Assembly (NCBI GenBank): GCA_964603255.1
Contig: CAZRVA010000012.1
Location: 1-40,485 of the forward strand
Length of the DNA stretch: 40,485 nucleotides
Source: UBA6183 sp964603255
GTDB taxonomy: Bacteria > Bacteroidota > Bacteroidia > UKL13-3
Direction: 5' to 3'
In this document: in pieces, positions 1 through 8,163 of the stretch
How positions within the stretch are numbered: position 1 is the first letter of the stretch
Layout of the letters: the number at the start of each line of letters is the position of its first letter
The notes under the pieces: model-generated
The model's input: the letters and a program-made list of their open reading frames with translations, nothing else
Databases searched by the model: none
What the model was told of the DNA's origin: nothing
Made by a program: the position numbers and the translations under genes

Positions 1-1114
1 CTATAAGCGAGGTAACAATATCGCCATTGGGTTTAGTTTTAAAAACATAAATATCGTAGCTGCTGCTATCAAAGTTGGCAAAATACTGTCCGGTTCCAAA
101 AAAGCCACCATCTTTTGATGGTTTAATTGTAGTTAGCAAACCACTATAATAAGGTAGTAATGGTTTACTTGCTTTTACCTGCTTTAATGAATCAATTATT
201 ACTAAAAAGGTATAGCCTGCAAGGGCAACTTCTTTTTTGTTATTAACACAAATTCTATGAAGAGACGAGCCATATATTAAAGTATCTCTGTTATTTGGTA
301 GCGTCAACCAATTTTCAACAAAAATCCCTTCAATATCAAGTTTTTGAACGTAATAGCCAAAGAAATTATCATCTACAAAGGTATAATATGAGCCATCTTC
401 AAGTTGAACAATATCCAATAATTCATGCCCTGTCGGCACAATACTATCAATTGTGCCAATTTGATTAGCATTGCTATCGAGTGTAATTTTGGTATGTTTA
501 CCAAACACAAAGTACTTTTCTTGTTGTGGGTGCTTAAAAAGGTGGCCTACAACATTGGGTGTAATTTGTTTGCTAAATAACCTTTTTCCGGTGTAATCTG
601 TTTTTTGTACATATAAAGAGCCCTGCAAGCCAGGGTTTCTAATTAACCCAGCACCTACACTAAAAATGTACTTTTTTTCGGGTACATTAACCATGCGGTG
701 CACACCACCGGCAGTTAAAGCAGTTAAAGTATAAAAGGTATCTTTAATAATGGTGCCATTGGTGTGTATAAAAGTTAGCCGTGGGTTTGCCTCTTGAGCC
801 CGAAAACCTGCATCGCCACCCAAAATAAGTGTAGTGTCATTTAATTGAAAACCATCTTTAAGCATGTCTCCTGCACTTTTGTTATCATAAATTTTTTCCC
901 AAAAAATTTGGCCGTACCCATTTACCATGCAAGCATAGTTTTTGCCCCAATAGCTGCCAAAAAACACCAGGTTTTGCTCGTTGGTTTCAAAAATACCTGA
1001 TGGCCTGTCATCATCAATACCACCATATACTTGCATAAAAGAGCTTTGTGCCCAAGTGTTAGTGCAACAGAATAAAAACAATAAAAGAAGGCTGTTTTTA
1101 TGACTAGGGTTCAT
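1..1114 (-). CDS. Secreted protein of unknown function, N-terminal part (runs off the left edge)
   Basis: The minus strand is open from an ATG at 1114 to the window edge (371 codons, no stop), so the C-terminus is missing. The start MNPSHKNSLLLLFLFCC is a hydrophobic signal peptide with likely cleavage after the WAQ near residue 23. The mature part has many short beta-prone segments with recurring Gly/Asn turns and phrases such as LILGGDAG, IFSVGAG, FVFGKHT and GFFGTGQYF, which resemble a secreted beta-propeller; the last visible residues (TKPNGDIV) fit another blade. In Bacteroidota such proteins often end in a T9SS sorting domain, which would lie outside the window. The gene sits just downstream of the VanZ-like gene on the same strand with a 27-base gap, so it may be cotranscribed. 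Function is unknown; the propeller fold is an inference from the repeat pattern only. Confidence 0.75.
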   Translation of the reverse strand, partial: MNPSHKNSLLLLFLFCCTNTWAQSSFMQVYGGIDDDRPSGIFETNEQNLVFFGSYWGKNYACMVNGYGQIFWEKIYDNKSAGDMLKDGFQLNDTTLILGGDAGFRAQEANPRLTFIHTNGTIIKDTFYTLTALTAGGVHRMVNVPEKKYIFSVGAGLIRNPGLQGSLYVQKTDYTGKRLFSKQITPNVVGHLFKHPQQEKYFVFGKHTKITLDSNANQIGTIDSIVPTGHELLDIVQLEDGSYYTFVDDNFFGYYVQKLDIEGIFVENWLTLPNNRDTLIYGSSLHRICVNNKKEVALAGYTFLVIIDSLKQVKASKPLLPYYSGLLTTIKPSKDGGFFGTGQYFANFDSSSYDIYVFKTKPNGDIVTSLI

Positions 1115-1141
1115 GGCTTTTTAAATGCAATAATTTGTAAG

Positions 1142-1522
1142 TTAATGCATTCTTTTCGAAACAACAAAATACACAATTAAACAACCAAGGGTGTTGGCTA
1201 TCATATCAAAATAATCGTAGCTGCGACCAGTAAAAATAAACTTTTGCATCAACTCAATTAAAGCACCGTAGCCGGCACTAATGCTACACCAAATTAAAAC
1301 AATTTTTTTAGGGCTTTGGGTTGAGTGTTTAAGGTTGGCCTTAATTAACAACCATGCTTGCACACCAAATAATAAGGCGTGTATGGGTTTGTCGTAACCA
1401 AACAAATCTTCAAGTTTAAGTTGGGCCAATGTGCCGGGTTGTGCACCGCAGGCAAACAAAATAAGCAGCGCCCAAGCAATGGCTAATTTGTAATGGTAAA
1501 GTTTTGTTTGCTTAAGCTGCAT
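1142..1522 (-). CDS. VanZ-like family membrane protein
   Basis: A 126-residue protein with about four hydrophobic segments. It shows the usual VanZ-like landmarks: a DKPIH motif between the first two helices, a GALIELMQ segment (Gly/Glu/Gln in helix 3), then GRSYDYFDMIANTLG with the Arg, Asp and Asn-x-x-Gly typical of the family. The biochemical role of stand-alone VanZ-like proteins is unsettled; the founding member affects teicoplanin susceptibility. I chose the ATG at 1522 over the longer in-frame start at 1558, because the longer start lies inside the pgk terminator hairpin and would add an odd aromatic/His-rich extension with no family match. The gene lies downstream of pgk on the same strand, separated by that terminator. 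Confidence 0.8.
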   Translation of the reverse strand: MQLKQTKLYHYKLAIAWALLILFACGAQPGTLAQLKLEDLFGYDKPIHALLFGVQAWLLIKANLKHSTQSPKKIVLIWCSISAGYGALIELMQKFIFTGRSYDYFDMIANTLGCLIVYFVVSKRMH

Positions 1523-1535
1523 GTGGTAATGGTAA

Positions 1536-1575
1536 CAATAAAAAACCACCAACCGCAAAAAGCAATTGGTGGTTT
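1536..1575 (-). terminator. Rho-independent terminator of pgk
   Basis: A 10-base perfect inverted repeat (AAACCACCAA at 1543-1552 and its complement at 1566-1575) closes a 13-base loop. Read on the minus strand it is followed at once by TTTTTTATTG. It starts 8 bases past the pgk stop codon. Confidence 0.85.
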
Positions 1576-1583
1576 AATTAGTT

Positions 1584-2795
1584 TTATTCGTTTATGACTT
1601 TAATGCCCGGTAATTCTTTACCTTCAAAATACTCCAACAAAGCACCGCCACCTGTACTCACGTAACTTACTTCGCTTTCGAAACCAAATTTAGCAACAGC
1701 AGCAGCACTATCGCCACCACCAATTAAACTAAATGCACCGCTTTTGGTAGCTTCTGTAACTGCAATTGCGGCTTGTTTGGTTCCGTTTTCGTAACTGCTC
1801 ATTTCAAACACACCCATTGGTCCGTTCCATAAAATGGTTTTAGATTGTTTAATTACCGCAGCATAGTCATCAGCAGCTTTTGGTCCAATGTCTAAACCCA
1901 TCCAACCGGCTTCTATGTGTTTGTTATCGCAAACTTTGTGGTTGGCATCGTTGCTAAATGCATCGGCTACTACACTATCAACCGGCAACATCAGGTTTAC
2001 ACCTTTTGCTTTTGCTTTGGCCATTAAATCAAGGCAAAGTTGTAAGCGGTCTTCTTCACATAAACTCGATCCAATTTCGTAACCCATGGCTTTTAAAAAG
2101 GTGTAAGCCATACCACCACCAATTATTAGGTTATCTACTTTATCAATCAGGTTTTCTAAAATTAGAAGTTTGTCGCTAACCTTAGCACCACCGGTAATTG
2201 CGGTAAACGGACGAGCCGCTTTTTTCATTACCAATTCTGCATTGGCAACTTCCTTAGCCATTACATAGCCAAAACATTTTTGGGTAAAATATTGTGCAAT
2301 AACTGCTGTACTTGCGTGTGCGCGGTGTGCTGTACCAAACGCATCGTTAACGTATACATCACCCAACTTGCTAAGTTTCTCAGCAAATGCTGCATCACCT
2401 TTTTCTTCTTCTTTGTAAAAACGTAAGTTTTCTAACAATAAAATTTCTCCCGGTTTTAAAGCAGCAGCTTTATCAATAGCTTCCTGTCCAATGCAGTCGT
2501 TTGCAAATTGTACATCAACCCCAAATAATTCGCTTGCTTTTGCTACTACGTGTTTTAACGTGTGTTTTTCAACATCAACAGTACCGTCTTCTTTTAATTT
2601 TTTTAACGGTCTACCCAAATGGCTCATTAAAATGCAGCTTCCACCATCGGCTAATATTTTTTTAATGGTAGGAACAGTTGCACGAATACGGGCATCATCT
2701 GTTACTGCAAATGTTTGTTTATCTAACGGAACGTTAAAATCTACACGAATCAAAGCCTTTTTATCGGCAAAGTTTAGGGTGTCTACTGTTTTCAT
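1584..2795 (-). CDS. pgk: Phosphoglycerate kinase
   Basis: This cytosolic glycolytic enzyme transfers phosphate between 1,3-bisphosphoglycerate and ADP (EC 2.7.2.3). The 403-residue length is normal for bacterial Pgk. Diagnostic motifs are in order: RVDFNVP at residues 17-23, SHLGRP at 58-63 in the substrate-binding N-domain, GGGMAYTFL and NGPMGVFE in the nucleotide-binding C-domain, and GGGDSAAA at 359-366, which contacts the nucleotide phosphates. The protein ends in the family's usual GGGALLEYFEGKELPGI segment. The gene stands alone between a TAnnTTTG promoter upstream and a strong terminator downstream, so it is probably monocistronic. No gap gene or other glycolytic gene is beside it. 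Confidence 0.98.
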   Translation of the reverse strand: MKTVDTLNFADKKALIRVDFNVPLDKQTFAVTDDARIRATVPTIKKILADGGSCILMSHLGRPLKKLKEDGTVDVEKHTLKHVVAKASELFGVDVQFANDCIGQEAIDKAAALKPGEILLLENLRFYKEEEKGDAAFAEKLSKLGDVYVNDAFGTAHRAHASTAVIAQYFTQKCFGYVMAKEVANAELVMKKAARPFTAITGGAKVSDKLLILENLIDKVDNLIIGGGMAYTFLKAMGYEIGSSLCEEDRLQLCLDLMAKAKAKGVNLMLPVDSVVADAFSNDANHKVCDNKHIEAGWMGLDIGPKAADDYAAVIKQSKTILWNGPMGVFEMSSYENGTKQAAIAVTEATKSGAFSLIGGGDSAAAVAKFGFESEVSYVSTGGGALLEYFEGKELPGIKVINE

Positions 2796-2845
2796 GCTGA
2801 ATGGTTTATGTATGAATTAATGAATTGTAAATGCTTAAATTTTGG

Positions 2846-2853
2846 CAAAAATA
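2846..2853 (-). promoter_or_regulatory. Probable -7 box of the pgk promoter
   Basis: Minus-strand TATTTTTG matches the Bacteroidota -7 consensus TAnnTTTG and lies about 50 bases before the pgk ATG. The upstream -33 match is only TTTC at a 24-base spacing, so the call is moderate. Confidence 0.5.
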
Positions 2854-2937
2854 GTTTTTTGTAGCTAGATTGTGGTTGAAATTTTAACCTTAGGCATTTG
2901 CTAAAAAAGGTAATTTAGTACTCAATTAAAATTAAAT

Positions 2938-3378
2938 ATGGGTAAAGTTTGGGTTTATGTTTTTGTGCTGATGGTATTTGTATCATGCACAGGCAAAAAA
3001 GAAAAAGCATTAATTAAACGTTGGCGTGTAGCCGATGTAACTTTTATTGATGCCGAAAAAGCAACTGTGCAAAGCGATACCATGCAAGGTAATTTAATGT
3101 TGAGGCAACAAGCTGTATTGCGTGATGTGTTGTTAAAAAACTTGTACGAGTTTAGGGATGATGGCACATACATTACCGGGAATGCAGCAGGAACAGCAAC
3201 CGGTAAGTGGGAGATAAGCGGTAATGCCATAACGTTTATAAGTGATGTGCAAAAAGAAGGTGCTGTTGCTAACAAAAAAATTCCTTTCGAGCATTTAAGT
3301 GATGATAGTTTGGTGTTGTTGTTAAACAACGATCAAACCAGTATAAAATTAAAATTACTTTTGTTGCCAGTTGAGTAA
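2938..3378 (+). CDS. Small lipoprotein, possible lipocalin-like fold
   Basis: A 146-residue protein whose N-terminus is a lipoprotein signal: Gly-Lys, a hydrophobic stretch, then VFVSC with lipid attachment predicted at Cys17. The mature part (KRWRVADVTF... LYEFRDDGTYITG... ATGKWEISGNAITFIS... FEHLSDDSLVL) reads like a run of beta-hairpins in the style of the lipocalin-like domains common in Bacteroidota lipoproteins (loss-of-function prediction not possible; that assignment is inference). It starts the plus-strand pair with the Rieske gene 20 bases downstream, so the two are probably cotranscribed. It may sit in the outer membrane. Exact function unknown. Confidence 0.75.
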   Translation: MGKVWVYVFVLMVFVSCTGKKEKALIKRWRVADVTFIDAEKATVQSDTMQGNLMLRQQAVLRDVLLKNLYEFRDDGTYITGNAAGTATGKWEISGNAITFISDVQKEGAVANKKIPFEHLSDDSLVLLLNNDQTSIKLKLLLLPVE

Positions 3379-3398
3379 AATCAACCACTAAATAACAT

Positions 3399-3740
3399 AT
3401 GATTCGCTATTTTAAAGTATACGATTTTAAGCAACACGGTAACGAACCGCAACAAATTAACACCACACGCACCATTGATATTGAAGGTAAGCGTATTTGT
3501 TTGGCCCGTACGGCAACGGGTTATTATGCCGTGGATGATAAATGTCCGCATGCAGGTGCGCATTTAGGAAGAGGCGGTTGGTGCGAGGATGACTTTGTGG
3601 TTTGTCCGGTGCATCGTTACAAATACAATTTAAAAACCGGCCAAGGTAAGCAAGGCGATTACATTAAACCTTATGAAGTGCAACATAGGGTAGATGGTGT
3701 ATACATTGGCATCGAAAAAAAGTGGTGGCAAATCTGGTAA
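3399..3740 (+). CDS. Rieske [2Fe-2S] ferredoxin-like protein
   Basis: A 113-residue single-domain Rieske protein. The cluster ligands are clear: Cys49-Pro-His51 and Cys69-Pro-Val-His72, with a GAHLGRGGW loop between them, and a TGYYAVDDKCPH lead-in typical of the small NirD/Rieske ferredoxin group. No signal peptide or membrane segment is visible, so it should be cytosolic and carry electrons to an oxygenase or reductase. No such partner gene is next to it, so the partner is unknown. It follows the small lipoprotein by 20 bases. The C-terminal KKWWQIW tail is a short aromatic extension. The family assignment is firm; the role is not. Confidence 0.9.
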   Translation: MIRYFKVYDFKQHGNEPQQINTTRTIDIEGKRICLARTATGYYAVDDKCPHAGAHLGRGGWCEDDFVVCPVHRYKYNLKTGQGKQGDYIKPYEVQHRVDGVYIGIEKKWWQIW

Positions 3741-4182
3741 ATTCTTGAGACTCTGGTCGTCAAAATAGATTCGTATTCATAGGGTCTTATCAACCAAAGT
3801 CTGTTTGTTTTTCCACATAATTCATGAGTCTAATAAAACTCGTGCCGGCCAAACGGTGGTTTATTAATTATGAGTTACGGTATTTTAATTTGGGCAATAA
3901 TTGGAAGGCAGTTTTTAAATGTCACCGTTTTGTCTTGTTTAATAATTCTTCAGAAGCTATTCTATAAAAATCTGTTAATAAGCGTATTGTATCAGTGTCT
4001 TTCACAATCTATTGAATATTGTTTGCTATTTATCTTGTAGGGTTACAGCTAAACAAAATCTCACCTGCCTTTTATAAGCTAATAAAAGCAATTGGTAATA
4101 TTATGTAACTGCACAAGTAATGTTCGTGTAGGGAGGGTATTCGCGGGTCTAACTTTGTACTCACAAACAAATACTTAGCGGT
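3741..4182. other. 442-base region without a gene
   Basis: No open frame of useful length, tRNA or strong terminator was recognised between the Rieske gene and the T9SS gene. The right end holds the promoter of the downstream gene. A nested set of short inverted repeats lies at 3816-3872 (outer CATAATT/AATTATG, inner CATGAGT/ACTCGTG and CCG/CGG), which could fold into a small branched RNA. It may also be a chance feature of AT-rich DNA. Confidence 0.5.
4123..4157 (+). promoter_or_regulatory. Probable promoter of the T9SS beta-solenoid gene
   Basis: TAACTTTG at 4150-4157 matches the Bacteroidota -7 box TAnnTTTG. A TTCG at 4123-4126 (consensus TTTG) is 23 bases upstream, at the edge of the allowed spacing. 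The ATG follows 25 bases after the box. Confidence 0.55.
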
Positions 4183-7100
4183 ATGAGGTACATAGGTCTG
4201 GTTACATTTTTAATCACGTTTGCAGCTAATTCTATTTTCGGTGCTACAATTACTTCCACCACGTCAGGAGGAAATTGGAGTAATGCGAGTACTTGGGTTG
4301 GTGGTAAATTACCAAAACAAAATGATGATGTTGTTATTGCTGGTGCGGTTACTATCAATACTGATGTTACATGTAAGCTATTAAGAATAAGCTCGGGTAG
4401 GACTTTAAGTTTTGCTACCGGTGGTTACACACTTACTATAACCGGAACATGGATTACCGTGCTTGAGAATCTTGGTGGTACTTTTAACGCAGGCGATGGC
4501 GTGGTTGAATTCAAAACCAACAGTAATTCTGGTCAAACAGTATCAGGAACGTTTAACTTTAATGAAGTGATTGTTGATAGGGTAACACAAATGAACTTTG
4601 GCAGTGCATCAACCGTAAACAACAAATTAACATTACTAAATGGTGCACAAATGGTTGCTAATGGCCATCCAAACTATGGGATTAATTCAACCCTTGAAGT
4701 GAATGGAACATACAGCATTAGCACCAACTATTATCTTTGGGGAAGTACAGTTGTTAAAACACCTGCTCATATTGTGATAGCAAGTGGTACTGTTTCTGCT
4801 CAACAAAACATTTCAATTGTAAAATCACTAACCGTATCGCAAGGTGCAACACTCAACGTTCAAACATCATGCATCACCTTAAAGTCGCCAACGTTTGAAG
4901 GTATTATCAATAACGGCACATTAAATCTTGGAGGTATTATTGTTGAGTCAGGATTAACATGGAACGTCTATCAAAGTATTACCCTAAGTAATTTAACAGT
5001 GCAAAATGGTGCTACTGTTAATGCAGGAAGTAGTACAATGAATTTTGTGTATAACACCACTGGTCATTGTGGAGCAAACGGTATCATCATTAATCTGGTT
5101 GGAAGTGGTTCATTTAATGCAGGAACGGGAACGGTAGTTATCAATACTTCTGCTAATGGCAACGGAACATTTAACGGGAACGTAAACCTTAACAATGTAG
5201 TTGTTTCTGGTGGAGCTATTTTAACAAACACGAATAATTCAACCATAAATATAGATGGTAATCTAACATTAAATTCTGGTACAAATATCAATTATGGTAA
5301 TGCCATCCCGTCTGGTACAATAACGTTTGGAAGTGAAGCAAGTATTACGAACAATGGAGGAACAACCACAAATATTATAAATACAGTACCAACAGCTCCT
5401 CAGCCTGTAGTTGTAAGTCCAGGTGTTACAATTTTAAGCAGTAGCAATAGTGGAGGAGGAAGGGTTAATGGAACCTTTGGTTTATTGGCACCAAGCATAT
5501 ATCAACTAGGAAGTAGCCTTACCATAAACGGCACCAGAAGGGTTTTATTTATTTACCCGGGGGCTCAGTTTATTAGTAATGGTAATACAATTGCTGCCGA
5601 TAGTATTTACCTTTTTGGTAAACTAGTAATCAGTAATACCAACGGATTAAGCGGATTTTTAGGAACAACCAAAATTTTTATTGATACATCTGCAATCATT
5701 GAATACAATAGTAATTTAGATCAAACTATTCAGCCTCGTGTATTCGGAACGCTAAATTTAAAAGGGCAAGGAAGAAAAATATTAGCACCTGGTAATTTTG
5801 TGATAACAAAAGATTTTGAAGTGGATAGTGCCGGACTAGACTTGGTTAATAACCCTTCAATAATTTTTAATGGCAATGGCAATCAAAATATTTCTGCAGA
5901 TGAATTTAAAAACGTAAATTTTAGTGGAAGTGGTAATAAACACATTAAAAGAAACACCGTTGTTAAAGGAAGGCTATCTGTAGAAGGTTCGGCAAGTTTA
6001 ATTACTGAAGACAAGTTAACACTTGCTTCTGATGCAACGGGTACAGCCTCAATTGCACCGATTCCTAGTACAGCCTCAGTTCAAGGTGAGGTGTATTACG
6101 AAAGGTATATCCCTGCAGGACGTTTATGGCGTTTTATTGGTTGGCCTTTAAGTGGCACAACAGTAGCCAATGCATGGCAAACAACTGTACATGTTACCGG
6201 TCCCGGAACAGGTGGTAGTTTGGGTGGTTTCAATAGCAATGGTTTTGATTGGACAGCAGCTGCATCGCCAAGTGTATTTACCTACAACGAACAATTAAAT
6301 GCAGGCATTAACAATAAGTGGCAGGCCATTAACAATACAAATACCACGATAAACCCAACTGCAGGATACAGAATTTTTATTCGTGGCCCGCGTGAGTTAG
6401 GTGTAAGTTTACTGAATGGATCTAATCATCCTTTACAACCTGTGGTGTTAAAAGGAAAGGGCACAATTAACCAAGGAAACATAACTGTTAATCTAACCAA
6501 TTCAAACGGTGGTGGTAACGATAATGGATGGCATTTGTTGGCAAATCCATATCCATCGGCAATAGATTGGAACAATGCTGCATGGGTTGCTGAAAGAGGT
6601 AATACAATACAATCAACAGTATATATTTACAATCCTAGCCAAAATAAATATGGTGCATGGAATCCAAGCGGTGGTGGAGTAAATGGTGGTTCAAGCCAAA
6701 TTGCATCGGGTCAGGCCTTTTTCGTTAAAGTAAACTCAAGTACTACTTTAACATTTAAAGAGAACTTTAAAGTAGATAACAGCACTGTTGGATTATTCGG
6801 CACACCTTCTAACACAGCATCGCTAACTAATAACCTTAAAATTAGTATAGGCGAAGCGGGTAAGGTTTACGATGAAACAGTGGTATACATGAATGCTAAT
6901 GCAACAAAAGGAGTGGATACTGAGTATGATGCCATTAAACCAGATGTAACCAATGCAAGTATATCAACCTATACTGCATTAGATAACAGCAAGCTTTTAA
7001 TGAATGCAATTCCTGATGGTGTAAACGATACGGTTATGCTACACACACCTTTAGCTAACGCAAACTACAACTATTTGTTAAGGTTTAATGGAAGCGAAAC

Positions 7101-7827
7101 GTTTGAAGGCAGTAACAAAAAACTAACCTTGATTGATCATTTTACACAAAACCAATTTGTAATTGATACAGCAAACAATGTATATGCTTTTTCAACTATT
7201 TTAAACAATGCAGGCAGTATAGCGGCTAATAGGTTTAGTTTAGTAATTGGCAACCAACAAGCATTACCTGTTAAGCTTAATGGTTTTTATGCACGTGCAT
7301 TAAACAACCATGTTGAGTTAAATTGGATGACCTCGGCCGAAAAAGAAAACAAAAATTTTGAGGTTGAGCGCAGTGCTGATGGTATTACATTTCAAAACAT
7401 AGGTGTTGTTAAAGGTGCCGGTAACTCAAACGTAAACTTAAAATATATATTTACTGACTATAAACCGTTTGATGGTGTAAACTATTATCGTTTAAAACAA
7501 AACGATTATAGTGGAGCATACACATACTCTAATGTTGTGTTGGTTGATAATGGTGGAGATAAGCTAAACTTAAAGTTGAAGCCAAGCATATTCCCGGTTC
7601 CGGCTAACGATGTATTGCATGTTGACTTAAGAAATGAAACCTTAACTATTGCAAAAATTAAGATAACCGATGTATTGGGTAATGAAGTTTTGACTCAAGA
7701 AATAGATGCAGATGAAACCAACTTTATCTATCCGATGGATGTAAATAGCCTTAAAAACGGCATTTATATGTTGGTAATAGAGCAAAGTAATGGCGAGAAA
7801 ACTACGCTTAGGTTTGTGAAAAACTAA
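4183..7827 (+). CDS. Large secreted beta-solenoid protein with T9SS type A sorting domain
   Basis: A 1214-residue exported protein. Residues 1-20 are a signal peptide ending in FGA. The next segment (GNWSNASTWVGGKLPKQNDDVVIAG) is the start typical of Bacteroidota G8-like/right-handed beta-helix surface proteins. Residues of roughly 60-620 are Gly/Asn/Thr-rich, with repeated strands such as GTFNAGDGVVEFKT and GSFNAGTGTVVINT followed by NGTFNGNVNLNNVVV, consistent with stacked solenoid coils. The middle part carries a WRFIGWPLSG and a WHLLANPYPSAIDWN segment seen in T9SS cargo. A fibronectin-like stretch (ELNWMTSAEKENKNFEVERS) precedes the T9SS type A domain at about 1135-1214, which starts IFPVPANDVLHV and ends LRFVKN. 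It is probably secreted or attached to the surface, perhaps as an adhesin. Own promoter and terminator suggest a single-gene unit. Confidence 0.9.
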   Translation: MRYIGLVTFLITFAANSIFGATITSTTSGGNWSNASTWVGGKLPKQNDDVVIAGAVTINTDVTCKLLRISSGRTLSFATGGYTLTITGTWITVLENLGGTFNAGDGVVEFKTNSNSGQTVSGTFNFNEVIVDRVTQMNFGSASTVNNKLTLLNGAQMVANGHPNYGINSTLEVNGTYSISTNYYLWGSTVVKTPAHIVIASGTVSAQQNISIVKSLTVSQGATLNVQTSCITLKSPTFEGIINNGTLNLGGIIVESGLTWNVYQSITLSNLTVQNGATVNAGSSTMNFVYNTTGHCGANGIIINLVGSGSFNAGTGTVVINTSANGNGTFNGNVNLNNVVVSGGAILTNTNNSTINIDGNLTLNSGTNINYGNAIPSGTITFGSEASITNNGGTTTNIINTVPTAPQPVVVSPGVTILSSSNSGGGRVNGTFGLLAPSIYQLGSSLTINGTRRVLFIYPGAQFISNGNTIAADSIYLFGKLVISNTNGLSGFLGTTKIFIDTSAIIEYNSNLDQTIQPRVFGTLNLKGQGRKILAPGNFVITKDFEVDSAGLDLVNNPSIIFNGNGNQNISADEFKNVNFSGSGNKHIKRNTVVKGRLSVEGSASLITEDKLTLASDATGTASIAPIPSTASVQGEVYYERYIPAGRLWRFIGWPLSGTTVANAWQTTVHVTGPGTGGSLGGFNSNGFDWTAAASPSVFTYNEQLNAGINNKWQAINNTNTTINPTAGYRIFIRGPRELGVSLLNGSNHPLQPVVLKGKGTINQGNITVNLTNSNGGGNDNGWHLLANPYPSAIDWNNAAWVAERGNTIQSTVYIYNPSQNKYGAWNPSGGGVNGGSSQIASGQAFFVKVNSSTTLTFKENFKVDNSTVGLFGTPSNTASLTNNLKISIGEAGKVYDETVVYMNANATKGVDTEYDAIKPDVTNASISTYTALDNSKLLMNAIPDGVNDTVMLHTPLANANYNYLLRFNGSETFEGSNKKLTLIDHFTQNQFVIDTANNVYAFSTILNNAGSIAANRFSLVIGNQQALPVKLNGFYARALNNHVELNWMTSAEKENKNFEVERSADGITFQNIGVVKGAGNSNVNLKYIFTDYKPFDGVNYYRLKQNDYSGAYTYSNVVLVDNGGDKLNLKLKPSIFPVPANDVLHVDLRNETLTIAKIKITDVLGNEVLTQEIDADETNFIYPMDVNSLKNGIYMLVIEQSNGEKTTLRFVKN

Positions 7828-7857
7828 TAGATTGGCACTAACCTAATGATATTTTCA

Positions 7858-7889
7858 GGTCACATGTTTTAAAACATGTGGCCTTTTTT
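7858..7889 (+). terminator. Rho-independent terminator after the T9SS gene
   Basis: A 13-base inverted repeat (GGTCACATGTTTT / AAAACATGTGGCC, one G-T pair) with no spacer between the arms is followed by six T. It lies 30 bases after the stop codon. Confidence 0.9.
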
Positions 7890-8163
7890 AATTTTAAAAT
7901 TAATGAAGGCTTGGTATTTAATTCAACATAATGTCTACACAACTGTACGTACTTGTATATACAACCGTTAAAACCAAGAAAGTTGTTTATCCTTTTAATC
8001 ATCAAACAGTACAATTAAGCATCAATTGTAATAATAGGAATAGGTTTTTGTATGAAGTTATTTGATTATTAATCAACAACTTCATAAAGCGTTAAACGAA
8101 AAAAGATATAAATCAATAAAATCTTCTTAATAGTTTCGCAGTGTAAACAAATTAAAAACATCT
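7890..8163. other. 274-base spacer upstream of the lipoprotein/OMP pair
   Basis: No gene was recognised. The stretch holds a long inverted repeat at 8051-8086 (listed separately), a short palindrome TTGTATATACAA at 7953-7964, and a weak promoter-like TAGTTTCG at 8131-8138 with no convincing -33 element. Confidence 0.5.
8051..8086 (+). repeat. Inverted repeat (hairpin or operator) upstream of the lipoprotein gene
   Basis: Outer arms TATGAAGTT (8051-8059) and AACTTCATA (8078-8086) pair perfectly. Inner arms TTGATT (8062-8067) and AATCAA (8071-8076) also pair, around a 3-base loop. Only a 2-versus-1 base bulge separates the stems. No T tract follows on either strand, so it is not an ordinary terminator. 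It could be a protein-binding site or an upstream RNA hairpin. Confidence 0.6.

Noticed and set aside
7953..7964. Palindrome TTGTATATACAA as a possible recombination or regulator site
   Set aside because: Twelve AT-rich bases with no second copy or neighbouring recombinase; too short to claim.
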